Origin: Arion vulgaris
Lineage: Eukaryota > Mollusca > Gastropoda > Stylommatophora > Arionidae
Assembly (NCBI GenBank): GCA_020796225.1
Contig: CM036755.1
Location: forward strand, 86,613,803-86,677,802
Direction of reading: 5' to 3'
DNA length: 64,000 nt
Shown: positions 29,697 through 40,553 of the stretch, piece after piece
How positions within the stretch are numbered: the first letter of the stretch is position 1
How the letters are laid out: the number at the start of each line of letters is the position of its first letter
Made by a program: the position numbers and the translations under genes
The notes under the pieces: generated by a model
The model's input: only the letters and a program-made list of their open reading frames with translations
Told to the model about the DNA's origin: nothing
Databases searched by the model: none

Positions 29697-29945
29697 CTCT
29701 ATCTAGACGTGTACACATGGTGCTCCTACCCTCTCTAGACGTGTACACATGGTGCTCCTACCCTCTCTAGACGTGTACACATGGTGCTCCTACCCTCTCT
29801 AGACGTGTACACATGGTGCTCCTACCCTCTCTAGACGTGTACACATGGTGCTCCTACCCTCTCTAGACGTGTACACATGGTGCTCCTACCCTCTCTAGAC
29901 GTGTACACATGGTGCTCCTACCCTCTCTAGACGTGTACACATGCT
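29697..29945. repeat. 32-bp tandem repeat, about 7.7 copies
   Basis: TCTAGACGTGTACACATGGT then GCTCCTACCCTC, nearly identical in all copies; each holds the palindrome GTGTACAC and an XbaI-like TCTAGA. Confidence 0.95.
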
Positions 29946-30094
29946 GCGCATAAATTTAAGAAAACATAAAATAAAAGATGCATAGAACATATCGGGATTC
30001 GAATTCCTGGCTTTAAGACAACAGTCATCATTATTACCATGTGCCATGCCGGTTGTCGTACACGGTCATTGATATCTGCAAACGTCTGTTCTTG

Positions 30095-30535
30095 GTTTTG
30101 ATTGATTGATAGAACCATCATCATTGCACTTTGGTGAATAACCATATGTACTTATATCTCTTTCTTACACAGCAATATCTCAACGAAAATGCACGAACTC
30201 CGTAGCAGCGGTGATGGTCCCCGATGCAATTTTGAAAATGTTAGAATTTTGTAGGAATTATATGTTAATATTGTTTATGTATTTTGCACGGGCAGTAGAT
30301 GTGCAGCCTAATCTTATCGATTTACAACTGACAAGGGTTATTTTACGTGCTTAAGTTTAACATGGGACCTCTGTTTTATCGTCCATCTCCGATCAGACTA
30401 TGAACTTGATCTCACTTACATTGAGATCAACGATCTATGGTAAAATATTCCGAACGTTGCACTCGAGAAACAAACTGAATAACTATGGAGCAAGAAGCGA
30501 ACACCTAACCACTACGCCACATAGACCACTCTTAA
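30095..30535 (-). mobile_element. SINE-B copy, near full length
   Basis: (ATTG)n, ATCATTGCACTTTGGTGA, TGCACGAACTCCGTAGCAGC, then the internal block and CCTAACCACTACGCCACATA, the reverse complement of the tRNA-like head. Confidence 0.8.
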
Positions 30536-30658
30536 AGCATAACTTTACACACAATCAAAACATTTATGAAACAATCGTCACCAACAAGTTAGAAAAACCG
30601 CAATCAATACAATAATCTGATTAAGAAGGGACATGAAACACTGACTTCAAATACTTAC

Positions 30659-30746
30659 TCACTACGTCTGCAAGACCACCAGATCGTTTGCTAGGCTCTG
30701 TGATGATCTCCCCTTCAAAGGCAACGTTGTTGTAACTGAAGATATT
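30659..30746 (-). CDS. G2 internal exon (88 nt)
   Basis: On the - strand, CTGCATACTTTCAG precedes 30746 and a perfect donor GTAAGT follows 30659. It encodes NIFSYNNVAFEGEIITEPSK then RSGGLADVV plus one base. It starts in phase 0, matching the end of the exon at 35568-35808, and ends in phase 1, matching the start of the exon at 27517. Three-exon phase agreement with good splice sites is strong support for a real gene. Confidence 0.72.
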
Positions 30747-30754
30747 CTGAAAGT

Positions 30755-30985
30755 ATGCAGAGGCGAAGTATTGTTGGGGAAGAATTGAAGAAGATGGCAA
30801 AGGCGATGCATTGTTGGGAAAGAATTGTAGTGGATGGCAGAGGCGATGTATTGTTGGAGAAGAATTGTTGTATATGGTAGAGGTGATGGGAAAGAATTGT
30901 TGTAGATGGCAGAGGCGATGTATTGTTGGGGGAGGGAGAAGAGGGGGTAAGAAATGTAAGTAGATGACAGAGGCAATGCTTTGTT
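30755..30985. repeat. Imperfect 36-45-bp repeats with GCAGAGGCGATG
   Basis: Five or six diverged units with AGAGGCGATGTATTGTTGG and AAGAATTG. It begins immediately upstream (G2 sense) of the exon at 30746, in which GCAGAGGCGA is part of the intron end. Confidence 0.85.
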
Positions 30986-31109
30986 GGGAAAGAAGTGATT
31001 AGATGGAAGGGACTTTGCATGGTTGTGAATTGTGTTATTTATTGTGAGGTAGTACTAATAACATGGTTATACATTAGATGTGTTTTTGTGATGAGTGCGT
31101 TAATAATTG

Positions 31110-31482
31110 GATTCATATATGGGTCGACATGAGTATATGGGTCGACATGAGTATGTGGGTCAATATGAGTAACTAGGTCAACATGAGTATATGGGTCAAC
31201 ATGAGTATATGGGTCAACATGAGTATATGGGTTAACATGTGTATATGTGTCGGCATGAATATATGCGTCGACATGAGTATATTGGTTGACACGAGTATAT
31301 GGGTCAACACGTGTGTAAGTGTCGACATGAATATATGGGTCGACACGAGGTTATGGGTCGGCATGAGTATATGGGTGGACATAAATATATGGGTCAAGAG
31401 TCGACATCAGTATATGGGTCATGGGTCGTCATGAGTATATGGGTCATGGATCGACATGAATATATGGGTCGACGGTCATATG
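31110..31482. repeat. 18-bp tandem repeat, about 20 copies
   Basis: GGGTCGACATGAGTATAT units with many variants (GGGTCAACATGAGTATAT and others). Open on both strands; the MSIWVN-type frames are artefacts. Confidence 0.95.
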
Positions 31483-31589
31483 TTCAATAAAAATGTATAG
31501 ATTGCTTTCATGCTATGAAGGTTTATTTGAGAATACGGTGGTTGGTCCGTGTTTTTATTTGATCATTGGCGCATGCTTGGTGATATGGT

Positions 31590-31965
31590 AACCCACAGAT
31601 ATGAACAACTACAGATGCGGGTGTTCGCCGTACCGAGAGAGCGGCCAGGCTTGCTTCGAAAGCATCGATTGTTGGGGAGTTGTGGGTGGAGAAGGAGGAT
31701 GTTTTGATCTCTTGGTCACCTACTGTTGGATGAGGACATTAAAATTGATGTTAAATAAATTCAGCGATTTAAGGAGTTTGAAATTACACGTTGTACATTT
31801 ACAGTCGGATGCTTGAGGGACAAAAGGAGGAGTGTGTTTAACCTGCGAGTCACAGGAACTATCAGTATGAATACCCTTCGAATTATATCGGGAGAGACTG
31901 AGCATCTATTGGTCTATCCGAGTTGTTGGGACGCCAGTTTAGTAATCAGTAACCAATTATTCATC
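31590..31965 (+). mobile_element. RNH-LINE C-terminal fragment
   Basis: Reads CGCSPYRESGQACFESIDCW with shifts (from CGVRRTERAARLASKASIVG), then LLDEDIKIDVK-like codons and a terminal EHLLVYPSCWD in place of the EHLWVCPECND ending. Confidence 0.65.
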
Positions 31966-32019
31966 TGGTCGACATCGCGTCGATAGTTTTTACTTCCAAG
32001 TGATTCTCTGGTAACGATT

Positions 32020-32475
32020 ATAAGATTGATTGATTCAATGATTGATAGGACCATCAACATTGCACTTCGGTGAGTAACCATGTATGCTCCGATCTCTTTC
32101 TTAAACAGGAAGATCTCAGCGGCAGTGCACGAACATTGTATCAGTGGCGAGGTTCCCCCCATGTAATTTAGAAAAAAAAAATGAAATTTTTTTGCAGGAA
32201 TTTCATTTTTAATTTTTCTAAGGGATTTTGCCCAGGAAGTAGTTTTCCAGCCTACTCTTCTTGATTTTGAACTGCCAAGAGTTCTTTTACATCCTCAACT
32301 TCAACATGGGAGACACGTTTTTTGGTAGTCTCCCATATGACTAGGGACAAGATCTCACCTACACTGAGATCAGAGATCTCTAAAATAATATCCTGACGAC
32401 TTCACGAGGGTCTTTAGAGCGAATCAAGAATCTTTAGAGCGAGAGGCTTTTATATAACCTCTACGCCACAGATAT
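32020..32475 (-). mobile_element. SINE-B copy, near full length
   Basis: ATTGATTCAATGATTGATAG start, ATTGCACTTCGGTGAGTAAC, GGCAGTGCACGAACA, the body, and the tRNA-like head near 32400-32475 in which a short segment (CTTTAGAGCGA) is duplicated. Confidence 0.8.
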
Positions 32476-32760
32476 TCTCAGATGGAGAGATACAGTGAGT
32501 TTAAGTAGTTTGGAATCAATTGATTGCAAGATTTGGAGTAAAGATGAACAGTGAGGTTAACTATCGAGCTACTGGAATCATCAGTAATCATTCCCTTCTA
32601 CGTCAGCTTGTTCAGACTGAGCACCTATAGGTATGACGAAGTGCTGAGACGTCTGCTCGCTAACCAGCAATAAAAATAGTCTGAGATGATGAACAGCTTG
32701 TTCAGACTGAGCACCTATAGGTGTGACGAAGTGCTGAGATGATGAATAGATAAGAAAGAA
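32476..32760 (+). mobile_element. RNH-LINE 3' fragment with partial duplication
   Basis: Contains GAGCTACTGGAATCATCAGT and two copies of CAGCTTGTTCAGACTGAGCA (32614 and 32697), the region just before the CxxC finger. Confidence 0.6.
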
Positions 32761-32794
32761 GATAAAAATTACTAAAATATAAATAATAATAATA

Positions 32795-33062
32795 ATAATT
32801 CATCTCGTACCGTTATACGTCACATAGGGCCTGCAAGCAATTTCTCCATACCGCTCTATCTCCTCCATGGAACTGAGACCGATATATCTTGCCACTCTCA
32901 GCAAAGTTCGTTTCAGGATCTCCTTAGGTCGTCCTCTCTTTCTTGAACCCTTTGCATCCCACTTCAATGCCTGCTTTGATATTCGTTGATCATCTCATCT
33001 CAAGGTATGCCCAACATATCTCCATCTTATCCTTCTTATAACAGTTGTTACTAGTGGTTGAT
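32795..33062 (-). mobile_element. LINE-A 3' end
   Basis: The - strand carries VVTTVIRRIR-like, RGRPKEILKRTLLRVARYIG and LSSMEEIERxGMEKLLAGPM-like codons, parallel to 21455-21705. It ends on the low side at TATAACGGTACGAGATGAA. Confidence 0.72.
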
Positions 33063-33064
33063 TA

Positions 33065-33272
33065 GATTGATTTTTTTCCGAACCAGAAGCACTTTAATTT
33101 TCAGCTCTTCGGCTCGGTGCCATGGACATCGTAAACCTTCGGTTCGGTGAAACGAACACCGTAAATCTGGAGAATCTGTTGCTTTTCTGCCAGCCCACGG
33201 AATTGAACCCACACTCACAGAGGGCTTGTCACCCGTCGTCCAACGCGTTACGAACACGCTGGGCAGGCGGGC
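33065..33272 (-). mobile_element. SINE-F copy (tRNA-derived)
   Basis: The - strand has CGCCTGCCCAGCGTGTTCGT, AACGCGTTGGACGACGGGTG, GGGTTCAATTCCGTGGGCTG and a body like 25896-26098. It is inserted next to the LINE-A end. Confidence 0.85.
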
Positions 33273-33725
33273 AAGGTTGATTAGATAATTATAATGGTAT
33301 GATATTTATCACAAGCCTAATCAACGCCACATGATGATGGTGGATTTCAAAAAAGCTAATAATAAAATATTGCTCGTTCTTATTTTTATCCATTTTGTCG
33401 TCATCCACATTATCAATGTACTATTGCTATCATCTGTTATAAGAGATACTCCTCTGGTCACAAGTGAGTTCAATGGATAATGAGGTCAACCAAGTATAGT
33501 TTCAAGTAGTGGCTCGAGTATTGTGTACGTCATATCCAAGGGCGTCTATGTTTGATGATTTCAAAAATATAGAGTGGGTGGTTTATTCTTTTTTTTTTCT
33601 TTTTTCTTTTTGTGTGTGTATAAGAACTGGGCCATTCTTCTTCGTTTTCTTCTTCTTATTCTTTCATTTATTTTTTATTCACTCTCCATCACTGAGTTGT
33701 TCCTTCCTTCCTTTAGTTTCTTTCT
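33273..33725. other. G2 intron, no recognised feature
   Basis: AT-rich and T-rich sequence. The hydrophobic + strand frame at 33570 is driven by poly-T. Confidence 0.35.
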
Positions 33726-34020
33726 CTTGAAATATTGTCTATATGTTCAACATTGTCGCTTGTATAAACTTCTGCCTTTTGTAGCTCACACAGAGATCCG
33801 TGTAGTTTTCTGTCCAGTCTTGTTTCGCTAGGCCAGTATGTTGCCTAGGTATATCATATTTGGAGCAGTCTTGAAGTATGTGCTCTGCAGTCGTGAAGTA
33901 TGTGTTCTGCAGTCTGATGTGTCTGTCCATATGTAGACATGGCTGGTGAGTTGTTAAACCACTCTTTGTGGTCTGTATTTGACTTGCACGTTGAGAGCGT
34001 GAATTTGTCTTTTTCTTCGT
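33725..34020 (-). mobile_element. RNH-LINE (second type) C-terminal fragment
   Basis: The - strand reads AEHILQDCSKYDIPRQ, then LAKQDWTENYTDLCVSYKRQ and KFIQATML, similar to the EHILQDCP segment at 22500. A 20-bp piece (GTGAAGTATGTGTTCTGCAG) is duplicated. Confidence 0.6.
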
Positions 34021-34129
34021 TTGCCCTTTAAGAATTCAGGCGTACGCAGGGCGCCTGGTATAGCGTTTCTGACTGATTTTTGCGTGAAGGCCTGCTTTTC
34101 TTATTATCAGTGTCCTCTTCCAAACAGTC

Positions 34130-34355
34130 GTGCCTTCACTTCTTCTTCGAATGCTCCATACGGAACACTGCTAACAACTCTTTGTGCTGTGTATGTGATC
34201 CGAGCCTAAAAGCGACTGTACATGTCACAGTTATGCACCTCCATTTAATCCAGCATATCAGATTTCTGCGACGCTTTTTATTTACTAGGGTAGCTTCCTA
34301 GGTCCTGACCTCAGCCGCCTATTACGACATGCATTGTAGATCGCACCACTTTCTC
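34130..34355 (-). mobile_element. SINE-A copy
   Basis: CTTCTTCTTCGAATGCTCCA, GATCCGAGCCTAAAAGCGAC, GCGACGCTTTTTATTTACTA and a final TTGTAGATCGCA. Confidence 0.78.
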
Positions 34356-35520
34356 TCATACTTTCAGTCAATTTTTCTCTGTGATTATCTCTGTGTAAAA
34401 CGCCATCATTCGCCCACACTTTCATTAACTGGTTTTCTCTCTCTTCCTCTCATTCATTCTCTCTCACTTACTTCCTCTCCCTCCCTCATTGTTTTCAATA
34501 AATCACTCTCTCTCATTCATTCACCCACACTCATGCATTCGCTCTTCTCACGCATTCTCTTTCACTTCCTCCCTTCTCAACCCATCACTCCTCACTTTCT
34601 TTCTCTTACTGACTTTTTTTCTACTCACTCTCATTCTCTCTCACTCATTCTCTCCTTCTTTCTCTCTCTACTTCTCTCGTTCAATCTTTCTGTCACTCTC
34701 TTTCGCACTCACCCATTCTCTCTCATTCACCCATTCTCTCTCATTCACCCATTCTCTCTCACTTACTTACTCATTCTCTCTCACTCACTCATTCTCTCTC
34801 ATTCACCCATTCTCTCTCATTCACCCATTCTCTCTCACTTACTTACTCATTCTCTCTCATTCACCCATTCTCTCTCACTTACTCACTCATTCTCTCGCTC
34901 ACTCTTTCTGTCACTCTCGCTCATTTACTCTCTTTTTCTTACTCGCGTATTCTTTCTTACTCATTCATCCAATAATTTTCTTTCACTCCCTCACTCACTC
35001 TCTCACTGATTATGTTTTTCACTCTTCACTCCTCTATTATACACTCTTCACTCCTCTATTATACACTCTCCACTCCTCTATTATACACTCTCCCGTGAGA
35101 TCACGCTCTATAACTTTCACTCGCTCTTTATCTCAAATACTCTTCTAATTCTTATTTAATACTTTTATGATCTATTTCTCCCAGTTACCCTCCCACTCTC
35201 TCTCTCTTTCTCACTCCCTATCTGTCATTCCTTCTCTCTAACTTCCTCTCTTTCCTTCACTGACTTCCTCAATCTATACCACTCACTCCCACACTCATTC
35301 TACCACACTTTCTCTCACTTACTAACACAATAATTCCCTCACTCTCTCTCTCTTTCTCACTCCCTATCTGTCATCCCTTCTCTCTAACTTCCTCTCTTTC
35401 CTTCACTATCTTCCTCAATCTATACCACTCACTCCCACACTCATTCTACCACACTTTCTCTCACTTACTAACACAATAACTCCCTCACTCTCTATCACTA
35501 AACCTCTCAACGACTCTCCC
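34355..35520. repeat. Pyrimidine-rich CTCTCATTCACCCATT tract and 147-bp duplication
   Basis: 34400-35000 is made of CTCTCATTCACCCATT and CTCTCACTTACTTACT units. 35000-35090 repeats CTCCTCTATTATACACTCT three times. 35190-35490 holds two copies, about 147 bp apart, with CTATCTGTCATCCCTTCTCT. On the G2 strand the tract is purine-rich and lies directly downstream of the exon at 35568. Confidence 0.9.
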
Positions 35521-35567
35521 CCAACTCTCAGAAACAAACAAACAAACGCTCAATCCGTCATACCAAC

Positions 35568-35808
35568 CTTTGTATGAGTGTTGTTGAAAGACACGGATCT
35601 GGTTGAAGTGCCCTCTCCTTTGCTCTCTCCGTTCTCCACCTCTATAAGCGTAACGTGCTTCTCCCGACTCTCTCCCAGACTTGGGGCACTGGTAGTCTTC
35701 AGAATACCTTTCACCTTTCTCTCAGATGATGGAAGGTCAGAAAGTCTGCCTGTGTCTGGAATATTTTCCTCCTGTGGGAGATCAGAGATCGGAGGATCAA
35801 ACATTTTC
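35568..35808 (-). CDS. G2 exon with candidate PP1-docking motifs
   Basis: The acceptor AAACACTTAG precedes 35808 and the donor AAG|GTTGGT follows 35568. The 241-nt exon encodes KMFDPPISDLPQEENIPDTG, LPSSERKVKGILKTTSAPSL, EKHVTLIEVENGE and STRSVSFNNTHTK. GILK fits the SILK consensus [GS]IL[RK], and RSVSF fits RVxF, [RK]-x(0,1)-[VI]-x-[FW]. In known PP1 partners SILK lies N-terminal of RVxF, as here (about 36 residues apart). Entry phase (one base) does not match the end of exon 40554-42345, so at least one exon is missing between them. Exit phase 0 matches 30746. Function inferred only. Confidence 0.65.
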
Positions 35809-35854
35809 CTAAGTGTTTTTCAGTTGACAATTAAGACAATTTGTAATCGCTAGA
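35809..35854 (-). other. Intron end upstream of the 35.8-kb G2 exon
   Basis: The acceptor region has a weak pyrimidine tract (AATTGTCTTAATTGTCAACT, then A-rich), so this 3' splice site is the least convincing of G2. Confidence 0.35.
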
Positions 35855-36085
35855 AAGTAGTGAGCTCGATCACAATCCCAAGCGTACCTGGTTCAAACCC
35901 CACGGTGGGCAAGTTTGGAAGCAAATTCGCTTCCGTGGGATTTTTACAAAAGGTAAAAATACACCTCATCGTTCAGAAAGCAATGTCAAACTACTGAACG
36001 TATAAGTGGTGCTTAGAAAAATCAACGACTCGTTTACTGTGGTTGATGGCTACGTCCTTTAGGATATGCCACGATTTTCATTTTT
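35855..36085 (+). mobile_element. SINE-C copy (tRNA-derived)
   Basis: Head: AAGTAGTGAGCTCGATCACA (A box) and CTGGTTCAAACCCCACGG (B box GGTTCAAACCC). The body has AAGCAAATTCGCTTCCGTGG, AAATCAACGACTCGTTTACT and TGATGGCTACGTCCTTTAG. Confidence 0.82.
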
Positions 36086-36164
36086 CAGAAACCAGATGGA
36101 TTTAAATATGGATTGTGTGGATAACAAAGGCGGGACATTTGTCTGGTCTATATGAGTTAGTACG

Positions 36165-36612
36165 ATTGATTTATTGATTGATTGATAGGATCACCATCAT
36201 TGCACTTCAGTGAGTAACCATGTGTGCTCCAATCTTATTCTTACACAGGAAGATCTTAGCTGCACGGCACGAACTCCCGTAGCACCGGCGAGGGTCCCTG
36301 ATGTAATCTTGAAGATGGTGAAGATATTTAACTAGGAATTTTGTTTTTAATCTTTTCTAATCAATTTTGATCGGGCAGCGATTTTCCAGCCTGCTCTTCT
36401 CGATTTTGAACCACCAAGGGTTCTTTTACGCGCTCAAATTGAACAGGGAACCTACGTTTTATCGTCCGCTTCCGATATGACTAGGAACTCGATCCCACCT
36501 ACACTGAGATCTGGGATCTTTTGTCAAATATCTAGATGGCTCCACGAGGGAGCGAGCCTGTTACCTTTGACACGAGAGACGAGCACTAACCTCAACGCCA
36601 CAGATACTCGGA
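36165..36612 (-). mobile_element. SINE-B copy, full length
   Basis: (ATTG)n tail at 36168, CATTGCACTTCAGTGAGTAA, CGGCACGAACTCCCGTAGCA, GGAACTCGATCCCACCTACA, and a head whose - strand reads TGTGGCGTTGAGGTTAGTGC then AGGTAACAGGCTCGCTCCCT. The best reference copy of the family with 21930-22365. Confidence 0.85.
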
Positions 36613-36789
36613 AGAACTGGTGACAAAGTTCTGCTTAAGATAAACTATTTGATTTAGGATAACAAGATTAGAGTTAACTAGAAGTACTTACATTTATTCC
36701 AACAAAATGTGACATACACTTTATTTCGGATCTTTGATTGTCTCGCTGTGTCTATGATTTCTGTTCTGTAGGACCAACATCTGTATCCC

Positions 36790-37530
36790 ATTTGTTCTTG
36801 TATCATCATCATTACCATCATCATTGTCATCATCATCTTCATCATCACCACCATCATCATCTCCATCATCATCATCCACATCACCACCATCGTCATCTCC
36901 ATCATCATCCTCCACATCATCATCATCTCCATCATCATCATCATCATCGCCACCACCATCATCATACCCAGCACCATCATCATCACCACCATCATCATCA
37001 TCATCACCACTATCATCATCATCATCATCACCACCATCATAATCATCCCTATCACCATCATCAATATAATCATAATCATCACAATCATCATCATCACCAC
37101 CATCAACATCACCACCACCATTATCATCATCCACATCGTCATCATCATCATCATCACCCCCACCATCATCACCATCATCATCATTCCCATCACCATCATC
37201 ATCATCATCATCATCGTCATCACCACCATCATCATCACCCCCACCATCACCATCATCATCATTCCCATCACCATCATCATTATCATCATCACCACCATCA
37301 TCATCATCATCATCACCAACATCATCATCATCATCATCACCACCATCATCATCATCATCATCATCATCATCACCACCATCATCATCATCATCATCCCCAC
37401 CACAATCATCATCATCATTATCATCATCACCACCATCACCATTATTATCATCACCATCATTATCATCATCATCATCACCATCATTATCACCATCATCATC
37501 ACCATTATCATCACCATCATTATCATAGGC
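36790..37530. repeat. (CAT)n/(CAC)n microsatellite, 740 bp
   Basis: CATCATCACCACCAT pattern with longer sub-repeats, for example CCCACCATCATCACC. Poly-His, poly-Asp, poly-Met and poly-Ser frames over it are artefacts. Confidence 0.97.
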
Positions 37531-37534
37531 CTCC

Positions 37535-37910
37535 TTGTCACAGGAGACAATAGGTTTTGCGTCACGTCGTTTGTTTCTTCTACGTGACGCATGGCAGGAC
37601 ATTCTTTATGGATTAGATGAGTTGCCCATGCGTCAGCTACCCCCTCTCGACCACGCTGATAGAATCCAGAGGAGTGCAAGCACGACATCTGGTATCAGTT
37701 TAATTGCAGGAGCTGCCGGTAGGGCATCACATGATGCCTGTCCACCTTAGTGGCTCCACTTTTGATTTTCTGTTTGGCTAACTCCTATAGCATTTGCCTC
37801 CGCCGAGTCGCCCACAAGACAGTGAGGCTATTTGCCCATAGCTTGGACTCTTGCTTTAGGATATCAGGGTAAATCTACTCTTGTATGGGCATTTCATCAT
37901 AACCATCACC
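37535..37910 (+). other. Unidentified transposon-like segment
   Basis: A GC-richer stretch open on the + strand to 37750 (for example DELPMRQLPPLDHADRIQRS) and partly on the - strand. Neither protein is recognised and there are no convincing splice sites. Its composition differs from both neighbours, which suggests a mobile element fragment. Confidence 0.3.
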
Positions 37911-37914
37911 ATCG

Positions 37915-38215
37915 TGTTAGAAAGAACTGAAGGAACTAAATGTTAAGGAGAATTGGCTGATAAACAACATACTATACAGAAAAATTACATACTTTGGTTA
38001 CATCAAGCGTCACGATGGCCTGGACAGAACAATACTAAAGAGTAGGGTTCCAGGACGCAGAGACAGACCAAGAATAAGATGGCTACAAGATATTAAAGAA
38101 ACCATGAATATGACCATCGACGAAGTGGGTGAACTGGCTAGAGACAGAGTGAATTTCAGATGTGCTTCAAAGAGAGCAACGTCCTATAAAGGATACGCAC
38201 CTTGATGATGATGGG
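37915..38215 (+). mobile_element. LINE-type 3' end
   Basis: Reads WLINNILYRKITYFGYIKRH, DGLDRTILKSRVPGRRDRPR, IRWLQDIKETMNMTIDEVGE and LARDRVNFRCASKRATSYKG to a stop. This is a non-LTR tail with a GRRDRPRIRWLQD box, unusually open. Related to LINE-C in arrangement. Confidence 0.72.
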
Positions 38216-38335
38216 CATTTATTAGGGTAGCTTCCTTAAGCCCCTACCTCAGTCGCCTCTTACGATATGCTATGCAGGTCGCAGTGTTACTATTCTTTGC
38301 TCCCCTTGCGAGCTCCGACAATACTGGCGAAAGGC
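38215..38335 (-). mobile_element. SINE-A fragment
   Basis: TTATTAGGGTAGCTTCCTTA, then ATGCTATGCAGGTCGCAGTG and CTCCCCTTGCGAGCTCCGAC, the low-divergence part of SINE-A. Confidence 0.75.
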
Positions 38336-38444
38336 CGATTGAGTAACCAAAAACCAATAACCTTCGCACGCAGTATTGACGCCTCACAAATTGCCATGTT
38401 ACCATTTAACAAGTCATCGCTAAGCAGCTACAAGATGCAATTAC

Positions 38445-38630
38445 CACATGTCCCCCTGTATCTATTTTCATTACATCAAGTTCACGCTGATCTCACAACA
38501 TTAACACATGTCCCCCTGTATCTATTTTCATTACATCAAGTTCACGCTGATCTCACAACATTAACACATGTCCACCTGTATCTATTTTCATTACATCAAG
38601 TTCACGCTGATCTCACAACATTAACGCCAT
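38445..38630. repeat. 60-bp tandem repeat, 3 copies
   Basis: Three copies of ACATGTCCCCCTGTATCTAT and the following 40 bp, exact 60-bp spacing; gives an in-frame 20-residue repeat that is not a supported protein. Confidence 0.93.
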
Positions 38631-38839
38631 TTGTGTTACATTTTAACAAATCCATGCTAGCCATTTGTGAAATCTTCGTAAAATCTAGATTGTTTCGTAA
38701 GTGGATTTCTCATTTTTAAAACTTTGATCTATTTATAAATAATCCAATGGCTTTCGTTACACGTGATTTGTGTTGGTGTCTCCCTCAGCAATTATCAATG
38801 TTACACTTCTAGTTTAATCAAATAAATGATCAAACATAG

Positions 38840-39240
38840 GAGTTTTTCAACTGTGTGTCGCGACACTCATGGGGTTCTATGGGTTTGGTAGGAAGTGTAA
38901 CCGCAGTTTTAATAGATAAGTAAATATAAAATAGTTTGTTTCTGCTCCAGGACAATGACAGTTGCCACATACTGAAAATGAACCACAACTATTATGCACT
39001 ATGAAAATAAAACAGTTGCCATATACTGAAAATGAACCACAACTATTATGCACTATGAAAATAAAACAGTTGCCATATACTGAAACTAAACCCCAACCCC
39101 TTATGGCCTTTTTTTTAAAATAAATGCTAAATACCGAAACTGAACAACAATCTTCTTCTGTTCTACAAAAATCTTTTTTACTAAATACCGAATCTGAAAC
39201 ACAACCCTTGTGCTCTATGTCTATTTTCCATATTCAATAG
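38840..39240. other. hAT-like end fragment and short duplications
   Basis: 38849-38890 (GAGTTTTTCAACTGTGTGTC then GCGACAC) resembles the terminal sequence of some hAT elements; the other end was not found. 38945-39100 holds 2-3 copies of a segment with CAGTTGCCATATACTGAAAA. Confidence 0.35.
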
Positions 39241-39264
39241 CACCGATGCTTCATCTTGGATTCT

Positions 39265-39620
39265 GTGAACTCATTGTTCTGCGAAAAGTTACCAACAACA
39301 CCAGAAAAAAAATAGAATCACCAACATAAGCATAAAAAAGAAAGCTGGGACAGAGCCTTGTTTGAATTACATTGACAAGCAAATAATGAAGTGGTTGGGA
39401 AACTGAATAAGAATGCAACCAAACTCAACTATATTACAATCTTCTATAAAAGAACATCAGGAAAGCAGGCCAGGGGAAGAGCCTGAAAAATATAGATGGC
39501 ATAGCAGAATCCTGTCAATAAGCAAAAATAACTATCACCCAATCCCAGCAGCGCAGGACAAAAACAGAAAATCACGACACTGGACAACAACCTGGTAACT
39601 GTTTGACTACAAAGGAAGAC
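39265..39620 (+). mobile_element. LINE-B 3' fragment
   Basis: Parallels 17205-17545: KKAGTEPCLNYIDKQIMKWL, then MQPNSTIL and ESRPGEEPEKYRWHSRI, with frameshifts. Confidence 0.68.
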
Positions 39621-40550
39621 TATTGGACCATTTCTCTTTCTCTCTCTCTCTCTCTATCGTTCCTTTTGGTCATTTTGATCATTCTTGATGTGATATATAA
39701 ACAACCTTTACCAAGAACGTTATTTTACATCACAATCTTCAGTACCATTTGAAGCTCTGGTACTTGTCATTCGGCGATGTGTCCGATTTCAACCAGAGTT
39801 TACTGGGTTCGCTCTCCGCCAGCCTTTGGCTGTCCCCAGCCACCTGCAAGGCAGAAGGTTGCTATTTTCATTCAGGGTAGCAACCCTTACACGACTTACC
39901 CTACAGGGATGTTGAGCGTCATCTGCCCAGGTAACCTGTCTTTATTTTTACTACTTGGTTTGCCTACCGTCCATTTTTGTGTACAATTTGCTCCGCTAGA
40001 CTTTGATTATACTTAACCTAACTACAAGGCAGTAATAGTTCCCTGCAAACGGAAACGCGCGCTGGATTCAAGCCTCTGCTGGGCTTTCCAGTTTTTCTGC
40101 ACATTTGGGTGGTCAGCTCACCCTTACGCTTGCTACGCCCTTCATCGTTCCACCATCAGCGCCGTGCACGTTAGCTCCACCGGTGAGCCCACCCAAGCAT
40201 CGCCCACATGCATGTTCGCACTGGTTTGGTGCCTGCTCACCGTATCTTTTGGTTCTCACCGTGCTGACATTTGCTCTGGATACGCCACTCAATTCGGGCT
40301 CCCACCTCAGGGCTCCAAGTTTCACCCATGTGGGCCCACGTGCAACTCAATTCGGGGCCCCCACCTACGGGCTCCGAGTTTCGCCCCATGTGGGCCCACG
40401 CCTCTTTTCTTGATGTCTCTTTTCCGACGTTGTCCCTATGCTCCTTTGACCCCTGGACCATTTCATACCACATACGTTATCAATTCCATCGTACCATATT
40501 CACCTCAGCCCTACAACCTGCAACATATATATATATATAATGATATTTCT
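39621..40550. other. Intron of G2; GC-richer repeat-like stretch
   Basis: 39630-39660 is a (TC)n run. 40060-40430 is GC-rich with two to three diverged copies of a segment with CTCAATTCGGGCTCCCACCT and CATGTGGGCCCACG. No gene recognised; probably a degraded mobile element. Confidence 0.35.
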
Positions 40551-40553
40551 TAC

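Noticed and set aside
33569..33831. Phe-rich 85-codon + frame
   Set aside because: Poly-T stretch; no support.
36678..37688. Met-, Asp-, His- and Ser-rich frames up to 336 codons
   Set aside because: All are readings of one (CAT)n microsatellite in different frames.
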